A stretch of 64,000 bases of DNA, from the NCBI RefSeq assembly GCF_024623065.1, contig NZ_JANJZR010000002.1, positions 1 to 64,000 on the forward strand. The letters are read 5' to 3'. Shown one piece after another: positions 45,677 through 53,858 of the stretch. Position numbers and translations under genes: made by a program. The notes under the pieces are model-generated. The model did no database searches. It saw only the letters and a list, made by a program, of their open reading frames with translations, and was not told where the DNA came from. The stretch comes from Bacteroides acidifaciens (GTDB lineage Bacteria; Bacteroidota; Bacteroidia; Bacteroidales; Bacteroidaceae). Numbering within the stretch: position 1 is the stretch's first letter; every line of letters starts with the position of its first letter.

Positions 45677-46845
45677 TAAAAGAATTATTTAAGTTATTTA
45701 TTCTGTTCATAGTTTATAGCACAGTTGTATCTTGTAGTGAACAGAATATTCCGGACCTACCAGAAAATCCGGGCAATACCAATCAAGGAATTGCCTCTAT
45801 TGACCAAACGCAAATCAATGCCAATGGAGGCGGATTTATCATCCGAGTAAAAACAAACGGAACTTGGGAAGCTTCAAGCAGTGAGACTTGGTGTACATTA
45901 AGTAGAGCATCGGGCAATGGAAATGGCTCTATCAGTGGATATATGAAAGCAAATACCGGAGCTGAACGAAGTGTCATTATTACAATCATAGCAGGGAAAG
46001 AAAAAGCAGAGTTTACACTCAAACAATTAGCAGGCAATGGCTCCAATCCTGATCCTGACCCAAGCCCAGACCCAAATCCGGATCCAGATCCGGAAAGACC
46101 TTCGGGATATGCAGGAAGAATTGAGATTCCTGTATTAAAGGGAGGAAGTATGAATATATTTCATACATGGACTACCAAAGAAAATGGCAAAGAAACTGTC
46201 ACATACAGCTATGAATATGACTGTACGAAAAAGCATGTACGCTGGGTAGCATTTACCTTCGACAATGTAACTTCTCAAAAGAATGTAGAACGCAAAGATG
46301 CCTATCAAACAGATCCCAACATTCCAGCGCAATACAGAACTGAACGAAGTGACTACTATCAACCATATAATAGAGGACATATGGTTGCCTCAAGCGATAG
46401 ATTATATAATCGTGAAGCAAACAGTCAAACCTTTTATTACTCTAACATTAGTCCACAATTAATAGACGGGTTTAACCAAGGTGGCAGCACTTGGGATGCT
46501 ATAGAGAATAAAGTACAAGAATGGGGAAAAGTATCAAATTCTCAGGATACAACTTATATTGTAAAAGGAACTTCTATAGATTATGCAATCCTCGCAACGG
46601 GCAAGAACGGAGTACAAATACCTAAATACTACTTCTCTACAATTCTATCTTATAAAAATGGACAATATAAGGCAATAGGATTTTACATAGAGCATACATA
46701 TGATAAATCACAAAATATAAAACAATGCGCCAAATCCATTGATGAATTAGAAAGTATAACCGGTATTGATTTCTATCACAATCTACCTGACAATATTGAA
46801 TCTGAGGTTGAAAGAAGCTACAAAGAAAGTGATTGGGCTTGGTAA
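45673..46845 (+). CDS. BACON-domain NUC endonuclease, lipoprotein
   Basis: Lipoprotein of 390 residues (VVSCS, Cys21). A BACON domain (about 38-118, GGGFIIRVKTNGTWEASS...WCTLSRASG) is followed by a (DP)n-rich linker (about 125-142) and a NUC-family nuclease domain with catalytic His236 in YNRGHMVASSD and NISPQ downstream. BACON domains hold surface enzymes away from the membrane or bind mucin or glycans. The nuclease should therefore face the outside. Translationally coupled to the EEP gene. A strong hairpin follows (46874-46917). It shares its catalytic domain with 38437-39288 but not the BACON and linker. Confidence 0.88.
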   Translation: MIKELFKLFILFIVYSTVVSCSEQNIPDLPENPGNTNQGIASIDQTQINANGGGFIIRVKTNGTWEASSSETWCTLSRASGNGNGSISGYMKANTGAERSVIITIIAGKEKAEFTLKQLAGNGSNPDPDPSPDPNPDPDPERPSGYAGRIEIPVLKGGSMNIFHTWTTKENGKETVTYSYEYDCTKKHVRWVAFTFDNVTSQKNVERKDAYQTDPNIPAQYRTERSDYYQPYNRGHMVASSDRLYNREANSQTFYYSNISPQLIDGFNQGGSTWDAIENKVQEWGKVSNSQDTTYIVKGTSIDYAILATGKNGVQIPKYYFSTILSYKNGQYKAIGFYIEHTYDKSQNIKQCAKSIDELESITGIDFYHNLPDNIESEVERSYKESDWAW

Positions 46846-46873
46846 AACATTTAATTTTCTATGATATTATTCT

Positions 46874-46917
46874 AAACATCCCTATCTGCGATTGAGATAT
46901 AGCAAATAGGGATGTTT
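46874..46917 (+). terminator. Intrinsic terminator after the BACON-NUC gene
   Basis: Perfect 12-bp arms AAACATCCCTAT (46874-46885) and ATAGGGATGTTT (46906-46917), followed by TAG and a short T-rich tail. It can serve both strands. Confidence 0.75.
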
Positions 46918-46953
46918 TAGTATAATAAGAATATGTAGATAAAATCAATTTTT

Positions 46954-47178
46954 TTAGAATCGATAAGAAGTCCCCACCGAAAATGCAGCATGTACAGGAG
47001 TCAAATCTCCACCTGCAAAAATATTTTTAGTATACATACGCAAGCGAGATCCTGCAAAGATTCCAAATCCTTTAATTAATTTATAATAACAATGCAAGCC
47101 GCCTTCCAGACCAAAGGTTGTCTTATTAGGTTCTGAACCAAAAGCCAGTACCGGACCTGCCAAAATCTTTACTCCCAA
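46954..47178 (-). pseudogene. C-terminal fragment of a small outer-membrane barrel protein
   Basis: 74 codons encode barrel-like alternating strands (GLEGGLHCYYKLIKGFGIFAG) and end in GTSYRF with the C-terminal Phe typical of outer-membrane proteins. There is no signal peptide, and the 100 bp upstream do not continue the frame. Most likely the surviving end of a deleted gene. A real very short gene is less likely. Confidence 0.55.
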
Positions 47179-47280
47179 TTATAAGCTAAATCTTCTACTT
47201 TTTCATACTATTTACGCAAAAGAAGTCATAACACAAAGAAAAAAATAAGTTAGCAGCAAAACAACATGGCTATATTTTTC

Positions 47281-48579
47281 TTAAAGATAGAAGAATAATA
47301 ATAAAACAAGATTACAGCCAATCACCACACCGAATCCTCCCAAAATCCAAGGGCGGAGTTTGCTCCCCTTTCCGGCAAAAAACAGCGCATAGAGCATATT
47401 GACTAGTATATTACTGATGATAGCCTGCATGCTACAAGCCGTAATAACCAGCACAGCAACACTGCCTGTATTTTGCAACAGGTTTAATATGAAAGGCGTG
47501 ATATCACTAAAGCCTGATACAAAAGAAAGAAGATTCAATCCGCCTGTACCTGCATAAACCAAAGTATAGTGTGTCAGAATAGTAAAGACTACAAAAAGTA
47601 CGGCAAAAATCAATGCTACTTTGAACTCCAACGGGTTGCTGCTATCATCGTCTTCTTCGGTAGCAGGCTGACCTTTCGGGCGTTTTTGCCGGGAATGGAT
47701 AAACCATCCCACAACGGCTGCTACGACTGACATAATCAGCAGATACGGATAAATAGACAAGAAGATTTCCCTGCTAAAGATAAGTATCAGTATCATAAAA
47801 CGCAAGAACATCATGCTAACAGCCAGCAACATGGCGCCCACATATTCGGTAGCTTCTTGTTCCGAGGCTTTCCGGCTCTTACGGGCCAGCACCGAGATAG
47901 TAGCCGTACTGCTATACAATCCACCAATAATGCCGGAAACTAAAGTTCCCGATTCATGGAATACATACCTCTTTAATAAATAAGAGAGATAGGAAATACC
48001 GGAGACGACAACCGTCGCCAGCCAAATAGAATAAGGAGTGAGATTAATATCCGGAATCAGGTTCTTATGCGGAAGCATCGGTAATATGATACCACTGATA
48101 GCCAAGAATTTCGCCAACGTTATCATTTCGTCATTCTTCATGCGTTGGGCAAACTCGGTGAAGGTATGTTTGAGTTCAGTCAATAAAAGTACAGTCACTA
48201 TCACCATGACGTAGAACCAGGAAGGCTGCGTAGCCACAATGGGAGCCATACAATACGTAATCAAGGCAATGATAATAGTTGTAACGCCAAAGACATGGAA
48301 CTGGGATTGCTTCACATAATAGTTTAATCCCAACAATAAGCCCAGCACTGCGCCACCACCCATAAACAGACGCATATCGGTAGAATCCAGTATATAGAGC
48401 AGGTATCCCAATATACCTATGAAAGTAAAGGTACGGTCGGTTCCGAAAAGAGTCGTTTCTCCCTCACGTTTCAAACTGATCCGACGTTGCGAGAGTCCGA
48501 TTAATAAAGAAAACAAAGTTACCAATACAAAAGTAACCAATTCCCGCGGCACATAATTGTACAACTGTTCCATATCCAT
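47281..48579 (-). CDS. MgtC/DUF4010-type integral membrane protein
   Basis: Polytopic membrane protein of 432 residues with about 12-13 hydrophobic segments. The N-terminal 140 residues resemble MgtC/SapB (LVTFVLVTLFSLLIGLSQRR...GTDRTFTFIGILGYLL), and the C-terminal two thirds the DUF4010 domain. A charged loop (about 295-312, RQKRPKGQPATEEDDDSS) splits the last helices. MgtC relatives are tied to Mg2+ limitation and acid or phosphate stress, but no transport role is proven for this fusion. Complete. -7 box at 48603-48610. Confidence 0.8.
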   Translation of the reverse strand: MDMEQLYNYVPRELVTFVLVTLFSLLIGLSQRRISLKREGETTLFGTDRTFTFIGILGYLLYILDSTDMRLFMGGGAVLGLLLGLNYYVKQSQFHVFGVTTIIIALITYCMAPIVATQPSWFYVMVIVTVLLLTELKHTFTEFAQRMKNDEMITLAKFLAISGIILPMLPHKNLIPDINLTPYSIWLATVVVSGISYLSYLLKRYVFHESGTLVSGIIGGLYSSTATISVLARKSRKASEQEATEYVGAMLLAVSMMFLRFMILILIFSREIFLSIYPYLLIMSVVAAVVGWFIHSRQKRPKGQPATEEDDDSSNPLEFKVALIFAVLFVVFTILTHYTLVYAGTGGLNLLSFVSGFSDITPFILNLLQNTGSVAVLVITACSMQAIISNILVNMLYALFFAGKGSKLRPWILGGFGVVIGCNLVLLLFFYL

Positions 48580-48602
48580 ACATTACTCTTTTTAGATAAG
48601 AA

Positions 48603-48610
48603 CAAATATA
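48603..48610 (-). promoter_or_regulatory. Promoter -7 element of the MgtC-like gene
   Basis: TATATTTG on the minus strand, 23 bp before the ATG at 48579. Confidence 0.5.
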
Positions 48611-48628
48611 CAGTTTATTTGTTAACGT

Positions 48629-49096
48629 TCACCACGTTTTATACGGTTTTTTCATTAGTTGGGAATTGTAGTAACGTATATCTCCTGTCACCTCTTCGCC
48701 TATAAAGTCAGGTTTCACAAAAGCTTCATCCTCCGATTCAAGCTCTACTTCCGCCACAACGAGCCCTTCGTTCTCACCATAGAATTCGTCAACTTCGAAT
48801 ACATGTTTGCCACTGCGCACCAAATAACGGGTCTTGTCAATAATACCCGGTTCGCAAAGTTTCATCAACTCTTCTGCTTCTGACAAGGGTAGCTCCTTTT
48901 CCCACTCATAGCGACTGGTGCCGGAAGCATTAGACGCTCCCTTAATAGTCAGATACCCTCTATTGTCACGAATACGGACCCGGACAGTTCTCCCGCGAGC
49001 ACTGCTGATATACCCTTGCACAATACGGCTCTGCGCAAATGCAAAAGGTTTGAATTCTCCGGAAACTAAAAATTTACGTTCTATTTCTTGTGCCAT
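48629..49096 (-). CDS. CYTH-domain protein (triphosphate tunnel metalloenzyme family)
   Basis: 155 residues from the ATG at 49094-49096. The diagnostic EIERKFLV (ExExK) stands at residues 4-11, followed by charged strands (RVRIRDNRGYLTIKG, YEWEKELP, FEVDEF, VVAEVELESEDE) that line the tunnel in this family. Such proteins hydrolyse inorganic triphosphate or related compounds. The physiological substrate is unknown. A longer frame from 49162 exists, but its extra 22 residues come from an intergenic repeat and run through the -7 box, so I reject it. The -7 box at 49101-49108 is so close to the ATG that the mRNA may be leaderless. Confidence 0.85.
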   Translation of the reverse strand: MAQEIERKFLVSGEFKPFAFAQSRIVQGYISSARGRTVRVRIRDNRGYLTIKGASNASGTSRYEWEKELPLSEAEELMKLCEPGIIDKTRYLVRSGKHVFEVDEFYGENEGLVVAEVELESEDEAFVKPDFIGEEVTGDIRYYNSQLMKKPYKTW

Positions 49097-49100
49097 GACG

Positions 49101-49108
49101 CAAAGATA
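49101..49108 (-). promoter_or_regulatory. Promoter -7 element almost touching the CYTH start codon
   Basis: TATCTTTG on the minus strand ends four bases before the ATG (49096). Transcription usually starts several bases after this box, which would place the 5' end at or next to the ATG. Confidence 0.5.
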
Positions 49109-49115
49109 AATTAAA

Positions 49116-49207
49116 AATTGAGAATTAAAAAATGATTGTTTAGTACCCCTCACACTACCCACAAAAGAACCGCAACAGCTTAATTCTCATTTTTTAATTC
49201 TCAAATT
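49116..49207. repeat. Inverted pair of an intergenic repeat
   Basis: AATTGAGAATTAAAAAATGA (49116-49135) is mirrored by the complement at 49187-49207 with one extra base. The pair fills the spacer between the porin and CYTH genes and could fold as a long stem after the porin stop. Confidence 0.6.
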
Positions 49208-49210
49208 ATT

Positions 49211-50263
49211 TCAGAATCTCGTCATAAATTCAATTATGATCTTATCCTGTTCGGATTCTTTAGGTACACCGGACTTCTTATAGAAATATTTTTCGAAATT
49301 CAGCCGCAAGTCAGCGATAAAGGCTTTAGAAAGACTTAGTGTGATTCCGCCTGTCACACGATGGCGGTCATAATCATTGATTATCAAAGCCTTGGTTATT
49401 TCATCTTTCCTGCCGTCACTATGATCCGTCATCATGTCATAACGGGCAAGAAATGAAATCTTGTTGAATACCTTTTTCAATGGTAAATCGTAATTAATGA
49501 AACTATTCATAGCATGCACATCCTTGAACGCTTCATGCCCATACATCTTATATAAGTATTCTGCTTCAATATGGAAACGGTTATTCTGATAATAAATACC
49601 GACATCATACACATTGATTCGTACATCTTCCGGTTTTATCATTTGGGTGCTGAGTGTTACATTCCAATTCTTATCAGGCAACAGTTGCGCTTTCACCGAA
49701 TAATTCAACGTCTTATGCCATTCTTTCTGATTCGTCAAGCCGGAACCGTTGAATAATCCTCCTTCAAGGATAAATGGGACGCTTCCTTTATTTATATAAG
49801 CCGTAGTAAAACCAACATCGCGTACATTCCCGACTTGTTTGGCAATGAACGAACGGTTTGCGAAATATTGCTGATGGGGAGAGCGATGTGCGTCTATCGT
49901 GAAAGGAACACGCATTTGTCCAATCGTAAAATTCAAGTCTTGCAGCGGAAAGACACGCGCATAGGCATCAAGCATTTTAATAGATCCTTCGTCCGAAAGG
50001 TCGATTTCCGCTTTATAAGCCACCAACGGATGCACATTTCCTGAAACGCTGAAACGCGCATTACGTACCTCGAAACGGCTTTCCTGCGTTTCCGTCTGGT
50101 ATTCATATTTTCCTCGGATGGTTCCATGAATTTCAGGCAGATAATCTTTAAATTCCATTGTTTTCATCTCCAGTTTTTTGCCATCCCCGGCATCTTCCTT
50201 GGCCTGTCCGAAGACCGATGTCGCTAGCAAAAGCGTAACGACTGTTGTTGTGATTCTACTCAT
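49211..50263 (-). CDS. OprO/OprP-type (phosphate-selective porin family) outer-membrane protein
   Basis: Porin-like protein of 350 residues with signal peptide (SVFGQ, about residue 20), amphipathic strands throughout and a C-terminal Phe (IIEFMTRF). Characteristic start of the family: IHGTIRGKYEYQ, FEVRNARFSVSGNVHPLVAYKAEIDLSDEG and LNFTIGQMRVPFTID. Family members carry phosphate or polyphosphate in Pseudomonas, while in Bacteroidetes the ligand is usually unknown. No phosphate-regulation genes are next to it. -7 box at 50290-50297. Confidence 0.82.
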   Translation of the reverse strand: MSRITTTVVTLLLATSVFGQAKEDAGDGKKLEMKTMEFKDYLPEIHGTIRGKYEYQTETQESRFEVRNARFSVSGNVHPLVAYKAEIDLSDEGSIKMLDAYARVFPLQDLNFTIGQMRVPFTIDAHRSPHQQYFANRSFIAKQVGNVRDVGFTTAYINKGSVPFILEGGLFNGSGLTNQKEWHKTLNYSVKAQLLPDKNWNVTLSTQMIKPEDVRINVYDVGIYYQNNRFHIEAEYLYKMYGHEAFKDVHAMNSFINYDLPLKKVFNKISFLARYDMMTDHSDGRKDEITKALIINDYDRHRVTGGITLSLSKAFIADLRLNFEKYFYKKSGVPKESEQDKIIIEFMTRF

Positions 50264-50289
50264 TTCAGTTGTTTGCTACTTAATTCGTA

Positions 50290-50297
50290 GCAAAAGT
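50290..50297 (-). promoter_or_regulatory. Promoter -7 element of the porin gene
   Basis: TACTTTTG on the minus strand, 26 bp before the ATG. A TTTG at 50314-50317 is only 16 bp away. Confidence 0.5.
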
Positions 50298-50400
50298 ACA
50301 ACTGCGAGGATACACAAAAATGACAATTTGAATACGGATAAATTACAGAGAAGTTACATTCCTATTACATGGGTTACGGATGTGTTACAAATTAAAAGAG

Positions 50401-50463
50401 TTCACTACAGATTACACGGATTACACAGATTTTTCTCCTATAATCTGTGTAATCTGTGGTGAA
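50401..50463. repeat. Inverted repeat with GATTACAC core
   Basis: TTCACTACAGATTACAC (50401-50417) against GTGTAATCTGTGGTGAA (50447-50463), one mismatch in 17. The motif CACAGATTACACAGATT is repeated inside. It lies three bases after the stop of the 44-residue gene and could end its transcript. Confidence 0.65.
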
Positions 50464-50466
50464 TAA

Positions 50467-50601
50467 TCAGCCAAAAAAGGAATATGCGATCAGCATAATC
50501 AGCGCCAAAATAATCAATGAGACAAACACTATTTTGACAACTCTTTGGGCTTGCTCTTCTTCCTTTTTGCTTATCGCTGCTTTTTTCTTACTCTTACCCA
50601 T
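50467..50601 (-). CDS. 44-residue single-span membrane protein
   Basis: ATG at 50599-50601, TGA at 50467-50469. The product has a lysine-rich start (MGKSKKKAAISKKEEEQAQR) and one hydrophobic helix (about 22-42, VKIVFVSLIILALIMLIAYSF), giving a cytosolic basic N-terminus by the positive-inside rule. No known family recognised. It follows the prfB stop by 84 bp on the same strand, and an inverted repeat follows it. The clean division into a basic segment and a membrane span makes a real gene likely. Confidence 0.65.
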   Translation of the reverse strand: MGKSKKKAAISKKEEEQAQRVVKIVFVSLIILALIMLIAYSFFG

Positions 50602-50685
50602 AATAGTTAGCTTTAAAGTTCAACGCTAACAAAGTAAGAACAAATCTTTTAACTTTCCAAAAATAACACTTGCTAATTTTGCACT

Positions 50686-51802
50686 TTATGACTCTTGTGA
50701 GGAAAATTCCATCAGATAGGCTTTGATAAAGCCATCTATCTTACCGTCCATCACACCGTTCACATCCGAAGTCTGATAGTTGGTACGATGATCCTTCACG
50801 CGACGGTCATCAAATACGTAGCTACGGATCTGGGAACCCCACTCGATCTTCTTCTTACCGGCTTCCACCTTTGCCTGTTCTGCCATGCGGTGCTGCAACT
50901 CCTTATCATATAAGATAGATCGTAATTGGCGCATTGCATTCTCACGGTTCTTCGGTTGGTCGCGGGTTTCGGTATTTTCAATCAGGATTTCTTCTTCCTC
51001 GCCAGTATAAGGATCTTTGTATTGATAACGCAAACGGACACCGGATTCTACCTTATTTACATTCTGTCCACCGGCACCACCGCTTCGGAAGGTATCCCAA
51101 GAGATACGTGCAGGTTCAATGTTCACTTCAATACTGTCATCTACCAGCGGAGTAACGAACACGGAAGCAAAGGAAGTCATCCGTTTACCTTGTGCATTGT
51201 ATGGAGAAACACGAACCAAGCGGTGCACACCGTTCTCGCCCTTCAAATAACCGTATGCAAAACCACCTTCAATATTGATAGTACAGGTTTTGATTCCGGC
51301 TTCGTCACCTTCCTGAAGGTTGGCAATGGTAGCTTTATAACCGTTCGTCTCGGCATAACGCAGATACATACGCATCAGCATGGAAGCCCAGTCCTGACTT
51401 TCCGTACCACCGGCACCTGAATTGATTTTCAACACACAATCCATCTGGTCGGCTTCGTCACGAAGCATATTTTTGAGTTCGAGCGCTTCTACAGCTTCGT
51501 AAGCTTTCGCATAAGCTGCGTCCACATCTTCCTCAGTCACCAACTCTTCCTTATAGAAATCAAAAGACAGTTCGAGTTCGTCTGCCAGCGTCTTGACTTC
51601 GTTATAGCCGTCAATCCACTTTTGCAGGTCTTTCACCAATTTCATTTGAGCTTCGGCCTTCTTCTGGTCATCCCAAAATCCCGGAGCTTGTGTTCTCAGT
51701 TGTTCTTCTTCGACTTGAATTTTCTTCCCGTCGACGTCAAAGATACCTCCTCAGCGCATCAGTGCGCTCTTTCACGTCTTTAAGTTGTTCAATAGTAATC
51801 AT
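50686..51802 (-). CDS. prfB: Peptide chain release factor 2 with programmed +1 frameshift
   Basis: RF2 ends translation at UGA and UAA. The main frame (50686-51645 and upstream) has the GGQ loop in SGGAGGQNVNKVESGVRLRY and ends in FSSQES. Translation starts at the ATG at 51800-51802, and 21 codons later reaches an in-frame TGA (51737-51739). A +1 shift at CTT-TGA joins this to the long frame, giving 371 residues, the normal length. The stop-codon recognition region (SPF/SPY-type, VSPYNAQGKRMTSFASV) is present. Autoregulation: low RF2 slows termination at the TGA and favours the shift. -7 box at 51846-51853. Confidence 0.95.
51737..51751 (-). promoter_or_regulatory. RF2 frameshift signal
   Basis: On the minus strand AGGAGG (51746-51751), TAT, CTT, TGA (51737-51739). 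This is the classical arrangement: a Shine-Dalgarno-like hexamer three bases before the slippery CTT-TGA. It is notable because ordinary genes in this genome seldom use strong Shine-Dalgarno sequences. Confidence 0.93.
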
Positions 51803-51845
51803 TTGATTTACAATTTTATTATTTACAGATTTCAGATATCGGGTA

Positions 51846-51853
51846 CAAAGATA
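51846..51853 (-). promoter_or_regulatory. Promoter -7 element of prfB
   Basis: TATCTTTG on the minus strand, 43 bp before the ATG at 51802. No clear -33 TTTG. Confidence 0.5.
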
Positions 51854-51886
51854 CGCAAAATTCCGCTACTAAAAAGAAACAACAGA

Positions 51887-53698
51887 CTATGCGTTTTCTT
51901 CATACATCTTTTCTATCAAATCTTTATAGTTTTCCGAAACGACCGAACGTTTCAATTTCAACGTATTAGTCAGTTCCCCACGCTCCATACTGAACGGTTC
52001 AGGAAGTAAAGTGAAACGCTTGATCTGCTCGTAATGCGCAAACTGCTGTTGCAAGGTCTCTATCCGTGCACGGAACAGACCGACAATCTTAGGATGCCGC
52101 AACAATTCAGCCATATCTTTATATTCGATGCCTTTTTCCTTTGCGTACTCTTTCACATATCCGTATACAGGAACAATCAGAGCAGAGACAAACTTACGCC
52201 GATCGGCAATAATGGCAATCTGGTCGATATACCGGTCGATGACCAGTTTCGTTTCCAAAGCCTGCGGAGCAATATACTTGCCATTCGATGTCTTGAACAA
52301 ATCCTTGATACGTTCCATCAGGAAAAGCTGACCATTCTTGAAATAACCCGCATCCCCCGTGTGAAACCATCCATCGGCATCAATGGCAGCAGCCGTAGCT
52401 TCCGCTTTCTTATAATATCCTTTTGTGATAGTCTTACCGCGAAGCAGGATTTCATTATCCTCACCTATCTTCACTTCAATTCCGGGTAATACGACACCTA
52501 CCGAACCGATGTCATAGCCTACGGGCAACGTACAGGATACAGTAGCCGTAGATTCTGTCAACCCATATCCAACCACCATATTGATGCCTACCGAATGGAC
52601 GAATTCATTGATTTCATCGGGCACGGCAGCACCGGCAGTAGGGAAAAAGTTACCATTCTCAATGCCAATAGTCTTCTTCAGTAAAGAATAGATGGTCTTT
52701 TCGTAAAACTTATATTTCAACTGATTCATCATCGGCGGAGTCTTGCCCTGACGCAGATAATCCAGATTATGGATTTTACCTACCCGGATAGCATCCAGCA
52801 TCAGTGTTTTCTTCAACCCTGTTGTTTCGTTTATTTTCTCCTGTACGCCTGCATACACTTTCTCCCAGAAACGGGGAACACTACACATCAGTGTCGGACG
52901 GATTTCCTTAATAGTCGTCTGAATATCCGCCGGACGGAGATTGATACAAATCTGCACCCCCTTATGGATACAAAAATAACACCATGCTTTCTCAAACACG
53001 TGTGTCAAGGGGAGGAAGTTCATAGACACATCCTTATCCGACATCGTTGTCAAACGGTCATCGTGTGTATGAAACTGTTCCAAATAGCAGGAATGATGAA
53101 GCATGACGCCCTTCGGTTCACCCGTTGTACCGGATGTATAGAGAATGTTTGCCAAATCATCGTATGAAGCCCGTTCGGTACGGTCTTCTACCGTATCATT
53201 GTGAGGCAGTCCCTCTCCCATCGCCATAAACTCGTCAAAATAGATAGAGGATACGTCACGAGGATCCTTCACTACCGAACGGTCAAAAATAATCAGTTGT
53301 TGCAGGGAAGTACAGAAACCGAAGATACTGAAAGCAGCATCATACTGGAATTGCTCACCTACAAAAAGATAACGTATTTGTGCATCATTGATAATATATT
53401 GCGCTTGTGCCGGAGAGCTGGTTGCATAGAACGGAATTGTAACAACCCGATTGGCAAACGCACCAAAGTCTACATAAAACCATTCAGGTTTATTCTGCGA
53501 AAAGATTCCGATATTTTCTTGTTCCTCTACTCCCAGTGCCACAAGTGCGTTGGCCGCTTGCCTCACTGTCCCGGAGAATTGATTCCAGGTAATCGGAATC
53601 CATTGTGCCGTCTCATAGTCGCGATATCTCAGAGCTACCTTGTTGCCATATTTTTCAGCCTGACGATGGACTAAGACAGATAAATGATGATAAGTCAT
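51887..53698 (-). CDS. Long-chain fatty-acid-CoA ligase (AMP-forming)
   Basis: Acyl-CoA synthetase of 603 residues that activates fatty acids with ATP and CoA. Adenylate-forming motifs in order: P-loop YTSGTTGEPKGVM (about 187-199), GYGLTESTATVS (about 369-380), WFHTGDAGYF (about 436-445) and the hinge/lysine region RIKDLFKTSNGKYIAPQALE. The long-chain type is indicated by overall length and the C-terminal ERGELTNTLKLKR end. No signal peptide. It stands alone, between prfB and an unrelated lipoprotein. -7 box at 53724-53731. Confidence 0.9.
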   Translation of the reverse strand: MTYHHLSVLVHRQAEKYGNKVALRYRDYETAQWIPITWNQFSGTVRQAANALVALGVEEQENIGIFSQNKPEWFYVDFGAFANRVVTIPFYATSSPAQAQYIINDAQIRYLFVGEQFQYDAAFSIFGFCTSLQQLIIFDRSVVKDPRDVSSIYFDEFMAMGEGLPHNDTVEDRTERASYDDLANILYTSGTTGEPKGVMLHHSCYLEQFHTHDDRLTTMSDKDVSMNFLPLTHVFEKAWCYFCIHKGVQICINLRPADIQTTIKEIRPTLMCSVPRFWEKVYAGVQEKINETTGLKKTLMLDAIRVGKIHNLDYLRQGKTPPMMNQLKYKFYEKTIYSLLKKTIGIENGNFFPTAGAAVPDEINEFVHSVGINMVVGYGLTESTATVSCTLPVGYDIGSVGVVLPGIEVKIGEDNEILLRGKTITKGYYKKAEATAAAIDADGWFHTGDAGYFKNGQLFLMERIKDLFKTSNGKYIAPQALETKLVIDRYIDQIAIIADRRKFVSALIVPVYGYVKEYAKEKGIEYKDMAELLRHPKIVGLFRARIETLQQQFAHYEQIKRFTLLPEPFSMERGELTNTLKLKRSVVSENYKDLIEKMYEENA

Positions 53699-53723
53699 AC
53701 TCTTTGTATTAGTAAATATGGCG

Positions 53724-53731
53724 CAAAGGTA
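53724..53731 (-). promoter_or_regulatory. Promoter -7 element of the acyl-CoA ligase gene
   Basis: TACCTTTG on the minus strand, 25 bp before the ATG. Confidence 0.5.
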
Positions 53732-53858
53732 TTGGTTTTATTTGAAACTATTGCTCAAAATTAGTCAGAAGTTTTAGTTTCAGGGTTTGAATAAAAGGGA
53801 AATAGAAACGGAAGAATTGCGTTTAAAGATTCATTCAGAATGCATATCTCAAACGACC

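Noticed and set aside
50686..51645. Release factor 2 as a 319-residue gene with internal start
   Set aside because: The upstream ATG, 21 codons, AGGAGG-TAT-CTT-TGA and the joined frame give the standard full-length product.
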